From contig SUWI01000011.1 of assembly GCA_015061565.1 (NCBI GenBank), positions 1 to 49,297 on the forward strand: 49,297 bases of DNA, in the 5' to 3' direction. The notes beneath the pieces are model-generated. The model was not told where the DNA came from. It did not search any database and was given only the letters and a program-made list of their open reading frames with translations. Positions 1-6,879 of the stretch are shown one piece after another. The translations under genes and the position numbers were made by a program. The stretch comes from Lentisphaerota bacterium (lineage in GTDB: Bacteria; Verrucomicrobiota; Lentisphaeria; Victivallales; UBA1829). Position 1 is the stretch's first letter; each line of letters opens with the position of its first letter.

Positions 1-1
1 C

Positions 2-163
2 CGTTCCAGCCGGAACCAGGCGGAAGCCGGCAAAAAACTCTTTGCGGTTTCCCGGCTCGCCCGCCGCAGCGTCAACGATTCCGACCGGCTCGGCAAATAC
101 CTGTCGAAGTTCGGACTGGATTTCGCCGCGGTCAAAAATCCGCAGAACAGGAATAATTCATAG
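2..163 (+). CDS. C-terminal end of an unrecognised protein (partial)
   Basis: An open frame enters from the left edge and ends at TAG 161-163, giving about 53 residues. The tail is basic and helical in character, with a run ending in NPQNRNNS. It lies 99 bases upstream of the fucose isomerase gene on the same strand, but that gap is AT-rich and holds a possible promoter, so it need not be the same transcription unit. I cannot assign a family from so short a piece. A regulator or sugar-pathway gene would fit the position, but that is only a guess. Confidence 0.5.
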   Translation, partial: RSSRNQAEAGKKLFAVSRLARRSVNDSDRLGKYLSKFGLDFAAVKNPQNRNNS

Positions 164-193
164 ATTTTTCTGTATTATTCATAAAAAGAAAGG

Positions 194-222
194 TTGAATT
201 TTTCATAAAACGGCATTATTCT
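194..222 (+). promoter_or_regulatory. Possible promoter of fucI with repeated TTCATAAAA motif
   Basis: TTGAAT at 194-199, a 17-base spacer and TATTCT at 217-222 resemble a sigma-70 type promoter about 40 bases before the fucI start. The motif TTCATAAAA occurs twice nearby, about 24 bases apart (around 178 and 202), which could be a pair of regulator sites on the same DNA face. This is a motif reading only. Confidence 0.35.
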
Positions 223-262
223 TTATAACAGGAACAACCCATTAACCCAGGAGGAGTGTAAA

Positions 263-2011
263 ATGTATCCGAAAGTTGGAATCCGTCCTACCATCGACGG
301 CCGCCGCAAAGGCATCCGTGAATCACTGGAAGTTCAGACCATGGACATGGCGAAAGCCGCCGCGAACCTGATCTCCAAAAATCTGCGTTACACCGACGGA
401 ACTCCGGTTCAGTGCGTGATCGCCGACACCACGATCGGCGGCGTGGCGGAAGCCGCGGCCTGCGCCGACAAATTCCACCTCGAAAATGTAGCCGTCACGC
501 TCACCGTGACCCCCTGCTGGTGCTATGGTTCCGAGACCATGGACATGGATCCGCATACCATCAAGGCAGTCTGGGGTTTCAACGGCACGGAACGTCCCGG
601 CGCCGTGTATTTGGCCGCCGTGCTCGCCGCGCATTCCCAGAAAGGCCTGCCCGCGTTCGGAATCTACGGTCATGATGTCCAGAACGCCAATGAAAAGAAG
701 ATCACCGACGACGTCGCCGAAAAGATCCTGCGTTTCGCCCGCGCCGGCATCGCCGCCGCCCAGATGCGCGGCAAATCCTATCTGTCCATCGGTTCGGTCG
801 CCATGGGCATCGCCGGCTCCATCCTCGAGCCCGATTTCTATGAAAAACATCTCGGCATGCGCTGCGAATCGGTCGACATGACCGAAATCATCCGCCGCGT
901 CAACGAAAACATCTACGATCCCGCCGAATACAAGAAGGCGATCGCCTGGGCCAACCAGAACTGCAAGATCGGCAAAGACGTCTACAACGGCAAAAACGGC
1001 CTCTCCAAACAGCGCACGAAAGAGACCTTCGAATACTCCGTGAAGATGGCGATGATCGCCCGCGACCTGATGGTCGGCAACGAATACCTGCGCAAACACG
1101 GCTTCATCGAAGAAGGCATGGGCCACAACGCGATCCTCGCCGGCTTCCAGGGCCAGCGCCAGTGGACCGACCACATGCCGAACGGCGACTTCATGGAATC
1201 CATCCTGAACTCCTCGTTCGACTGGAACGGCATCCGCGCTCCCTATGTGCTGGCCACCGAAAACGACGGACTGAACGGCGTTGCGATGCTGTTCGGACGT
1301 CTGCTGACCAACACCGCGTCCGGTTTCTCCGATGTCCGCACCTACTGGAGCCCCGAAGCGGTGAAGAAGGCCACCGGCGCCAAGATCGACGTCCCGGGCT
1401 TCATGCACCTGATCAACTCCGGCGCGACCACGCTCGACGCGACCGGCTGCCAGAAGAAGAACGGCAAGCCCGCCATGAAACCGTTCTGGGAGATCACCAA
1501 AGCGGAAGCGCAGGCCTGTCTGGATGCCACCGAATGGGTGCCGGCGAACCTCGGATATTTCCGCGGCGGCGGCTACTCCTCGCACTTCTATTCCAAGGGC
1601 GGCATGCCGATCACCCTGGCCCGCGTCAACCGCGTTTTCGGACTCGGCCCGGTGCTCCAGATCGCCGAAGGCTACACCTGCCAGATCCCGGCCAAGGCGC
1701 ACGCGATCATCGACAGCCGGACCGATCCGGGCTGGCCGACCACCTATTTCGTGCCGAACCTCACCGGCAAAGGCGCGTTCAAGGATGTCTATTCGGTGAT
1801 GGCCAACTGGGGCGCGAACCACGGTGCGTTCAACTACGGCCATATCGGCGCGGATCTGATCACGCTGGCTTCCATGCTCCGGATCCCGGTCTGCATGCAC
1901 AACGTGCCGGAAGAAAAGATTTTCCGTCCGTCCGCCTGGGCGGCGTTCGGCATGGATCTCGAAGGTGCGGATTACCGTGCCTGCGCGAACTTCGGTCCGC
2001 TCTACAAGTGA
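263..2011 (+). CDS. fucI: L-fucose isomerase
   Basis: Converts L-fucose to L-fuculose (the family also takes D-arabinose) in the cytoplasm using Mn2+. The 582-residue protein is close to the family length (E. coli FucI is about 591) and is recognisable throughout, from the N-terminal [17 protein letters not shown] stretch to the C-terminal [12 protein letters not shown] region. By position the expected metal ligands are present: Glu333 in ATEND, Asp357 in SDVRTYW and His520 in WGANHG. A strong AGGAGGAG site at 249-256 fixes the ATG. A rho-independent terminator follows. The M24-like gene converges on it. No FGGY-type fuculokinase or fuculose aldolase is visible; the nearest kinase is the PfkB-type gene at 4884. 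Confidence 0.97.
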   Translation: MYPKVGIRPTIDGRRKGIRESLEVQTMDMAKAAANLISKNLRYTDGTPVQCVIADTTIGGVAEAAACADKFHLENVAVTLTVTPCWCYGSETMDMDPHTIKAVWGFNGTERPGAVYLAAVLAAHSQKGLPAFGIYGHDVQNANEKKITDDVAEKILRFARAGIAAAQMRGKSYLSIGSVAMGIAGSILEPDFYEKHLGMRCESVDMTEIIRRVNENIYDPAEYKKAIAWANQNCKIGKDVYNGKNGLSKQRTKETFEYSVKMAMIARDLMVGNEYLRKHGFIEEGMGHNAILAGFQGQRQWTDHMPNGDFMESILNSSFDWNGIRAPYVLATENDGLNGVAMLFGRLLTNTASGFSDVRTYWSPEAVKKATGAKIDVPGFMHLINSGATTLDATGCQKKNGKPAMKPFWEITKAEAQACLDATEWVPANLGYFRGGGYSSHFYSKGGMPITLARVNRVFGLGPVLQIAEGYTCQIPAKAHAIIDSRTDPGWPTTYFVPNLTGKGAFKDVYSVMANWGANHGAFNYGHIGADLITLASMLRIPVCMHNVPEEKIFRPSAWAAFGMDLEGADYRACANFGPLYK

Positions 2012-2044
2012 GCATCCTGCTGAAATCAGCGTAAGAAAAAAACG

Positions 2045-2084
2045 ACCGGCGGTTCCGGAATCAACTGGAGCCGCCGGTTTTTTT
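2045..2084 (+). terminator. Rho-independent terminator after fucI
   Basis: A 12-base stem (2045-2056 with 2067-2078, one G-T wobble) around a 10-base loop is followed by seven T's. It lies 34 bases after the fucI stop and separates it from the convergent M24-like gene. Confidence 0.85.
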
Positions 2085-2102
2085 GATGGGCTTGGATCAG
2101 CC

Positions 2103-3281
2103 TCAGAAATTGTCCAGGTCGGTATGGAGTTTATCCATCTTGGGACTGAACGGGACCGCGCCTTTGTCGGTGATCTCGTAGCCGGTCTCGATCCGGACAC
2201 CGTTGAATTCCGGATGGCCGAAGAAACTCACGTCGACGCAGACCGTCATGCCGGGGACCAGCACATCGTCGCTGTTCGGACCGAAGAACGGACATTCCGC
2301 TTCATTCAGGCCGATGGTGTGGACGAACGGACAGACCAGATATTTCTCGAATCCGTGCCGGTTGAAATACTTGCGGGCCGGGGCGTCGATCTCGCGTCCG
2401 GTCAGACCGACTTTCAGCATCTCTTTGGTGAGGCAGAACGCTTCGCGCAGATACTTCATGCATTCGATCTGTTTGGCGGAATATTTGCCGTTGGCGGGGA
2501 GGGCGTCGCCGACCACGCCGGCATAGCCGCGCACTTTCGGGGCGATCCCGATCATGACCAGTTCGCCGTCCTGCATGACCTTGGTGGTGGCGGTGGGGAC
2601 CACGGCGTTGCCGCGGATGCCGCTGCCGACGATGGCGGAGAACCCGAAACCGGTCGCGCCGCGGCTGCGGGCGGCGTATTCGCCGGCGGCCGCCACCTGG
2701 ATCTCGGAGTTGCCGACTTTGACCATTTCCTTCATGGCGTCGTAGCTCAGGTCGGCCAGCTGGAACGCGGCGCGGATCTGTTCGATCTCCCACGCGGATT
2801 TATGATAGCGCAGATTCAGGAATTCGTTGGTGATGTCGACGATCTCGACGCCCACGAAACCATCGGTGATGCCCTTGTGGCAGCCGAACGGCATGCGGTC
2901 GGCGCCGACCAGGCCGATCCGTTTGACCGCGCCGAGGTTCCGGTTGAGTTCGGCAAAAAGATGCGGGAAATCGATGATCGTGGCGGCCGGATATTCCTCG
3001 TCGGGCACCATGAACACTGGGAAGTTGCGGGTCTCCTTGACCGCGCTGTCCTGTTTGGCGAAAGGTTCGCTTTCCGGGCCGCCGAGGAGCAGGGGATCGC
3101 CTTTGCGCGGCACCAGCACCGCGCCGCTTTCGAACTGCGGGCACCAGCCGGTCAGATACCAGCCGTTGCCGATGTTGAATTCATCATAATAGACCAGCGC
3201 CAGGTCCAGATTTTTCTCTTCCAGGATTTTGCGGACCGCCGCCATGCGGACGGCATTTTCACTCTCGATCAGATAACCCAT
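2103..3281 (-). CDS. M24-fold (creatinase/Xaa-Pro peptidase-like) protein with altered metal site
   Basis: A 392-residue protein with the two-domain layout of creatinase and aminopeptidase P: an N-terminal creatinase-type domain (about 1-160) and a C-terminal pita-bread domain. Catalytic M24 peptidases use two Asp, one His and two Glu for a dimetal site. Here His321 (PFVHTIG) and Glu365 (GVRIET) remain. The first Asp position reads Gly245 (VMIGIA), the second lacks the usual SD-x-TR context (GYAGVVGD), and the first Glu is Asp350 (VCVDVS). Creatinase itself works without metal, so a non-peptidase hydrolase is as likely as a peptidase. GGAGGTGA before the ATG supports the start. It is convergent with fucI and divergent from the LacI-type gene. 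Confidence 0.8.
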   Translation of the reverse strand: MGYLIESENAVRMAAVRKILEEKNLDLALVYYDEFNIGNGWYLTGWCPQFESGAVLVPRKGDPLLLGGPESEPFAKQDSAVKETRNFPVFMVPDEEYPAATIIDFPHLFAELNRNLGAVKRIGLVGADRMPFGCHKGITDGFVGVEIVDITNEFLNLRYHKSAWEIEQIRAAFQLADLSYDAMKEMVKVGNSEIQVAAAGEYAARSRGATGFGFSAIVGSGIRGNAVVPTATTKVMQDGELVMIGIAPKVRGYAGVVGDALPANGKYSAKQIECMKYLREAFCLTKEMLKVGLTGREIDAPARKYFNRHGFEKYLVCPFVHTIGLNEAECPFFGPNSDDVLVPGMTVCVDVSFFGHPEFNGVRIETGYEITDKGAVPFSPKMDKLHTDLDNF

Positions 3282-3313
3282 TTGTCACCTCCGTGGTTGC
3301 AGGGATCAATGAA

Positions 3314-3333
3314 AAATGTTAGATTTAACATTT
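3314..3333. promoter_or_regulatory. Perfect inverted repeat upstream of the M24-like gene
   Basis: AAATGTTA (3314-3321) and TAACATTT (3326-3333) form a perfect 8-base inverted repeat with a 4-base spacer, 33 bases upstream of the M24-like start. A third related half-site, TTAAACAT, lies just beyond. A dimeric repressor such as the adjacent LacI-type protein could bind here, but no binding is shown. Confidence 0.45.
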
Positions 3334-3351
3334 CTGTAGTTAAACATAATC

Positions 3352-3407
3352 TTTTTTTCGAAAAAAACAAGCCGGATTTCATTTTTTTATTTGTTTTTTT
3401 TCGAAAA
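3352..3407. promoter_or_regulatory. Two TTTTCGAAAA palindromes
   Basis: A 16-base perfect palindrome (seven T, CG, seven A) lies at 3352-3367 and a second TTTTCGAAAA core at 3398-3407, with centres about 43 bases (four helical turns) apart. They sit in the AT-rich part of the intergenic region between the divergent M24-like and LacI-type genes and may be operators. Confidence 0.35.
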
Positions 3408-3458
3408 CATGATATTTTTTGTATCGCGTAACTCGGATTAGTTGGGCGAAGATTGCTG

Positions 3459-3629
3459 TCCGCGAACGGAAACGGAGGATACAGAGGATACGGAGAATAC
3501 GGAGGACGCGTAATGCATAAGCGAAAACGGAATAGACGAGCTGAATGTAAATTTGTGATCTCCGTCTCCGGAGATGGTCTCCCGCGATACTCCGTATCCT
3601 CCGTTTCCTCCGTAATAAAAGTTCGCGGG
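3459..3629. repeat. Inverted pair of 9-bp tandem repeats with a central hairpin
   Basis: This fills the remainder of the 416-base gene-free gap at 3282-3697. The left arm (3473-3508) has four head-to-tail copies of a 9-mer close to CGGAGGATA. The right arm (3586-3612) has three copies in the opposite orientation. Both arms are flanked by CGCGAAC or GTTCGCG and by CGCG. Between them is a 7-base-stem hairpin at 3558-3575 (ATCTCCG / CGGAGAT). The whole could fold as one long stem-loop. No gene is supported inside it. Confidence 0.75.
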
Positions 3630-3697
3630 ATCCAAGCGGATTAGCTTCCCCAAGTCCGCAGATGCGATACTATTTTTACAAAAAGGAGATGCTCAGG

Positions 3698-4723
3698 ATG
3701 AAACGCGGCCGCAAAAACACAATTTCCCTGGACCGGATCGCGGCGGAATGCGGGGTGAGTCCCATGACGGTTTCGCGTGCGCTCCGGCAGCTGCCTTCGG
3801 TGTCGGAGAAAACCCGCAGCCGGATCTTTGCCGCCGCCTCGAAACTGGGATATCTGCCGACCCTCAATGCGGGGCGCAAGGCGCAGCGGCATGAGAATTT
3901 CCATTCCCGGCCGGTGCAGATCATCGCGCGCGAACTGAACGGCTCCATCACCCGTTTCCATGCGGAACTGATGCTGGAAGTGATCCGCCTGCTGGCCGCG
4001 AAGCGCTATGAATGCGTGGTCCGGGTGACCGACTGTTCCTACCGGGAATTTCTCCGGATGCTTTCGCAGGCCGGGAAAACCGATGCGGCGGCCAATCTGC
4101 TGATCGGCACCTTCCCGGAAAAGGAACTGCGTGCGCTGCTGCGCACACTGCCCGGCTCCATTCTGCTGGACGATCCCGGCCAGAGTGTGCCGGAATGTGT
4201 TTACAGCATCTTTTCCTTTGACAACGTCCAGGCGGCGATCCTGGCGGTGCGGCATCTGCTGGAACGGAAACGGAAACGAATCCTGCTGGTCACCGGACCG
4301 GCCGGACATTTTTTCGCGCGGGAAGTGGAATACGGCTGGCGCGAAACCCTTTCCGGAGCCGGGATCGAAGTTGATCCGTCCCTGCTGATCCATACCGATT
4401 TCACCTCGGCCGACGCGGCCGGGAAAGTCGGCATGGCGCTGGATGCCGGACTCCGGTTCGATGCGGTTTTCACCAACGACGAAATGGCGGGCGGCGTTTA
4501 CCGTTCCCTGCTGAGCCGCGGATTCCGCATCCCCGAAGATGTCGCGGTTTGCGGCTGCGACGGCCTGCCGGTCGGCGAGCAGCTTTATCCGAGCCTCACT
4601 ACGGTCATCCTGGATTACAAGACGCTGGCCCGGAAGGTGATCGAAAACATCATGAATCCGGACCGTGCGGTTTCGATGCACCTGCGGCTGCTGCCGGTCC
4701 TGCTGGCGCGGGAAAGTTCCTGA
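3698..4723 (+). CDS. LacI-family transcriptional regulator
   Basis: A DNA-binding regulator of 341 residues. The N-terminal helix-turn-helix is typical of LacI (ISLDRIAAECGVSPMTVSRAL, then a VSEKTRSRI hinge helix), followed by a periplasmic-binding-protein-like sugar sensor domain (VFTNDEMAGGVYRSL, VCGCDGLPVGEQ). The start at 3698 is chosen over ATG 3662 because an AAAAGGAG site at 3681-3688 is correctly spaced from it; the longer version would translate through that site. It lies next to a sugar kinase on the same strand and diverges from the M24-like gene, so it may control either or both. The effector is unknown; fucose or another deoxy or pentose sugar would fit. Confidence 0.92.
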   Translation: MKRGRKNTISLDRIAAECGVSPMTVSRALRQLPSVSEKTRSRIFAAASKLGYLPTLNAGRKAQRHENFHSRPVQIIARELNGSITRFHAELMLEVIRLLAAKRYECVVRVTDCSYREFLRMLSQAGKTDAAANLLIGTFPEKELRALLRTLPGSILLDDPGQSVPECVYSIFSFDNVQAAILAVRHLLERKRKRILLVTGPAGHFFAREVEYGWRETLSGAGIEVDPSLLIHTDFTSADAAGKVGMALDAGLRFDAVFTNDEMAGGVYRSLLSRGFRIPEDVAVCGCDGLPVGEQLYPSLTTVILDYKTLARKVIENIMNPDRAVSMHLRLLPVLLARESS

Positions 4724-4808
4724 GCGGTACAAGAATACAAGTTTTTCCGTTCCGGTTTCCGGCTCTTTTCCTTCCGTTCCGGCTTGTCTGCTTGATTTCC
4801 GGCTCCAG

Positions 4809-4837
4809 TTGTGCTATTGTATTCTGTCTTATTATAC
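4809..4837 (+). promoter_or_regulatory. Weak promoter candidate before the PfkB kinase
   Basis: TTGTGC at 4809-4814, 17 bases and TTATAC at 4832-4837 lie 47 bases before the kinase start, within the 160-base gap after the regulator gene. The match is weak and only suggests separate transcription. Confidence 0.25.
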
Positions 4838-4883
4838 GAACCGCGGCGATGCCGCATGAAAGAACTTTACAAAGGAGTACAAC

Positions 4884-5963
4884 ATGGCTCTCGAACTCAA
4901 AAAAGATGCGGCGTATGCGCTGCTGGTCCCGACCAGCATGGGCGTCCGCCTGACCCCGACGGACGGTCAGCCGTTCCATTGCAGCACGGAATTCAAGATG
5001 CAGGTCACCAGCGCGGAAACGAATGTGGCGAGCATTCCTTCGTTCCTCGGACTGCCGGTCAAAGTGCTGACCGCGTTCGTGAAGGACAGCCCCGTTGCCC
5101 GCATGATCAAGGACAACCTGGCCGGCCGTCACATGGATTATGAAGGACCGGAGATCGAACAGGGCGGCCCGTGGGGCTATCGCCATCAGTTCAATTTGGC
5201 GGACAGCGGATTCGGCAGCCGCGGACCGCGCGTGCAGAACGACCGCGCCGGCGAAGTCGGCCGTCTGCTCAATGTCAAATATTTCGACCTCGACCGCATC
5301 TTCGGCAAGGAAGGCGTGCAGATCGTGCATCTCTCCGGTCTGGTGGGCGCCCTGAGCCCGGAAACCAGCCAGTTCTGCCTGCAGATCGCCCGCACCGCCA
5401 AGAAATACGGCGCGCGCATTTCCTTCGACCTCAATTACCGCGCCTCCTTCTGGAAGGGCCGGGAAAAAGAACTTTCCGCGATCTTCGCCGAAATCGCCAG
5501 CCTCTCCGATGTGCTGATCGGCAATGAAGAAGACTTCCAGCTCTGCCTGGGCATCCAGGGACCGGAAGCCGGCGGCAAAGGCATTGCGGGCAAGATCGAC
5601 AACTTCAAAGAGATGGTCGAACGCGTGAAAGCGGCTTATCCGAATGCTTATGCATTTGCCACCACGCTGCGTCAGGTGGTCAGCGCCAACAAACATCTGT
5701 GGGGCGCGATCGCCAATGTCGGCGGCGAATGGCAGGTTGTGGAACCGCGTGAGATCGGCGTGCTGGACCGCATCGGCGGCGGCGACGGTTTCGTCGGCGG
5801 CTTCCTGTATGCCATTCTGAAGGGCTGGGAACCGGAAAAATGGATCCAGTTCGGCTGGGCGACCGGCGCACTGGCCACCACGCATCTGACCGACTATGCG
5901 CAGCCGGCCGATGAAGACCAGGTTTGGAGCATCTGGGGCGGCAACGCCCGCGTGAAACGCTGA
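4884..5963 (+). CDS. PfkB-family sugar kinase (2-keto-3-deoxygluconate kinase-like)
   Basis: Predicted ATP-dependent cytoplasmic kinase of 359 residues. The C-terminal PfkB signature is clear: DRIGGGDGFVGGF, with the catalytic Asp at 301 and its anion-hole glycines. Other ribokinase-fold features are SFDLNYR and the sugar-domain lid near the N-terminus. Family members phosphorylate 2-keto-3-deoxygluconate, fructose and related sugars; the exact substrate cannot be read here. An AAAGGAG site precedes the ATG and a strong terminator follows. Because it sits with a fucose isomerase and a LacI-type regulator and no FGGY kinase is present, it may phosphorylate the ketose made by FucI. That link is inference. 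Confidence 0.88.
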   Translation: MALELKKDAAYALLVPTSMGVRLTPTDGQPFHCSTEFKMQVTSAETNVASIPSFLGLPVKVLTAFVKDSPVARMIKDNLAGRHMDYEGPEIEQGGPWGYRHQFNLADSGFGSRGPRVQNDRAGEVGRLLNVKYFDLDRIFGKEGVQIVHLSGLVGALSPETSQFCLQIARTAKKYGARISFDLNYRASFWKGREKELSAIFAEIASLSDVLIGNEEDFQLCLGIQGPEAGGKGIAGKIDNFKEMVERVKAAYPNAYAFATTLRQVVSANKHLWGAIANVGGEWQVVEPREIGVLDRIGGGDGFVGGFLYAILKGWEPEKWIQFGWATGALATTHLTDYAQPADEDQVWSIWGGNARVKR

Positions 5964-5983
5964 TCCGTCAGCACAGGCATTCG

Positions 5984-6020
5984 AACCGGCGGTGACCCGA
6001 TTGGTTGCCGCCGGTTTTTT
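5984..6020 (+). terminator. Rho-independent terminator after the kinase
   Basis: AACCGGCGG (5984-5992) pairs perfectly with CCGCCGGTT (6008-6016) and runs into a T tract ending at 6020. It closes the kinase transcript 21 bases after its stop. Confidence 0.85.
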
Positions 6021-6062
6021 ACGTACGCGCGGCAGGAAACGGAGGAAATGGTTTTTTTTCCC

Positions 6063-6092
6063 ATAGGTCTTATAGGTCCAATGAGTCCTAAT
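6063..6092. repeat. Degenerate 9-bp tandem repeat, second locus
   Basis: Three head-to-tail 9-mers, ATAGGTCTT, ATAGGTCCA and ATGAGTCCT, occupy 6063-6089. The repeat directly abuts the broken end of a gene fragment at 6092. A related array is found at 11109-11156. Confidence 0.65.
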
Positions 6093-6180
6093 AGAACGGT
6101 CCCTGGACTTTGACCAGGATCCAGCAGTTGAACTTGTCTTTCACATCCGCCGGGAATTCGGCGTGCCGCCGTCCCAATAC
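6092..6180 (-). pseudogene. Remnant of the DUF4838 C-terminal-domain gene
   Basis: Bases 6092-6147 match 6396-6451 inside the neighbouring small gene at 52 of 56 positions. Read on the minus strand the fragment gives PADVKDKFNCWILVKVQG followed by PFY and an immediate stop, corresponding to PEDVKGKFDCWILVKVQG in the intact gene. The intact gene continues for about 20 more residues; here the copy is cut off where the 9-bp repeat begins. The upstream part has drifted and has no start, so it is a decayed partial duplicate. Together with the next fragment it accounts for the 365-base gap at 5964-6328. Confidence 0.8.
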
Positions 6181-6222
6181 CGGAAAAATCCGGTTTCCAG
6201 GCGGGATTGAAGCGGACAGCGG

Positions 6223-6298
6223 TCAGCGCCGGGTCAGCGCTTCTTTCACGAAATCGGCATCGGCAGGAAGCCGTTTCGCATTGGGATGGTCCGGCAGG
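6223..6298 (-). pseudogene. Remnant of the tandem amidotransferase-fold gene
   Basis: Bases 6245-6298 are identical at 53 of 54 positions to 11236-11289, the 3' end of the gene at 11214. Read on the minus strand the fragment gives LPDHPNAKRLPADADFV then KEALTRR and a stop at 6223-6225; the intact gene ends in FALEAR. Only the last 25 or so codons remain, with no start or body. The near-identity points to a recent copy. Confidence 0.8.
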
Positions 6299-6328
6299 GC
6301 TGATGACTGCCCGGATATCGGATGCGGC

Positions 6329-6859
6329 TTATTTCAGCGGAACCAGCAGGACGCGTGCCAGAAAGAGTTTGTTTTCCTTGTCCGAACCAGCCACGTAGAA
6401 CGGTCCTTGGACTTTGACCAGGATCCAGCAGTCGAATTTGCCTTTCACATCTTCCGGCACCCAGGCTCCGATCCGCCAGTTTTCCAGATAGACCTGCGTA
6501 TTATGTCTTCCGCCCGGAAATTCGATATCTTTTCCCTTGCGCGGGATCTTGTACCAGTTATATTTCTCATTTGCGGCCTTGGGACGGATGAATCCGACCA
6601 CCTGTTTTTTGCTGATGGTATATACTCCCATGCCGATCCCGCCGTAGTTTTTCGCATTTTTGGCTGGAACATAAACCGCCGCTTTGCCGGTCGGCGATTC
6701 CGGATCATCGGCTTTTTGCGGCCCGTAAATGAATCTGGAAAAATCGATGATTTTTTCTGCAGGCACATCTTTGAGTTCGTCGGGAAGATCGCCCGCGAAC
6801 AGAGCCGCGGATGCCATTGCAGTCAGAATGAAGGCGGTAAGTTGTTTTTTCAGATTCAT
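6329..6859 (-). CDS. Small secreted protein matching the DUF4838 protein's C-terminal domain
   Basis: A 176-residue protein with a signal peptide (MNLKKQLTAFILTAMASAA, probable cleavage after ALFA). Its body aligns along its length with the last roughly 170 residues of the gene directly upstream: VPAEKIIDFSRF versus IPADRIRQFAWP, DPESPTGKA versus EPESPLGKA, EKYNWYKI versus EKYHWYKV, and VQGPFYVAGSDKEN versus ITGPAYVKGSQKKN. It is therefore a free-standing copy of that domain, probably a beta-rich carbohydrate-binding module; that role is inferred. AAAGGAG before ATG 6859 fixes the start, and only 20 bases separate it from the upstream stop, so it is last in the operon. A longer open frame reaching 7066 is rejected because it overlaps that gene. 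Confidence 0.8.
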   Translation of the reverse strand: MNLKKQLTAFILTAMASAALFAGDLPDELKDVPAEKIIDFSRFIYGPQKADDPESPTGKAAVYVPAKNAKNYGGIGMGVYTISKKQVVGFIRPKAANEKYNWYKIPRKGKDIEFPGGRHNTQVYLENWRIGAWVPEDVKGKFDCWILVKVQGPFYVAGSDKENKLFLARVLLVPLK

Positions 6860-6879
6860 GGAGTTTCTCCTTTTCGGTT

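Noticed and set aside
323..2200. Long minus-strand open frame of 625 codons over fucI
   Set aside because: It is a GC-rich frame antisense to a clearly identified enzyme, has an implausible composition (His, Arg, Gly rich), and no family motif. Long antisense frames are expected at this base composition.
3473..3612. CRISPR array reading of the 9-bp repeats
   Set aside because: Units are 9 bp, degenerate and without spacers. No cas genes are in the window.
3438..3653. Short open frames of about 65-71 codons inside the 9-bp repeat element
   Set aside because: They arise from the repeat sequence itself (Ser/Tyr/Gly periodic peptides) and have no ribosome sites.
3662..3697. ATG 3662 as start of the LacI-type regulator
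   Set aside because: It has no ribosome-binding site, and the frame runs through the AAAAGGAG site that serves ATG 3698.
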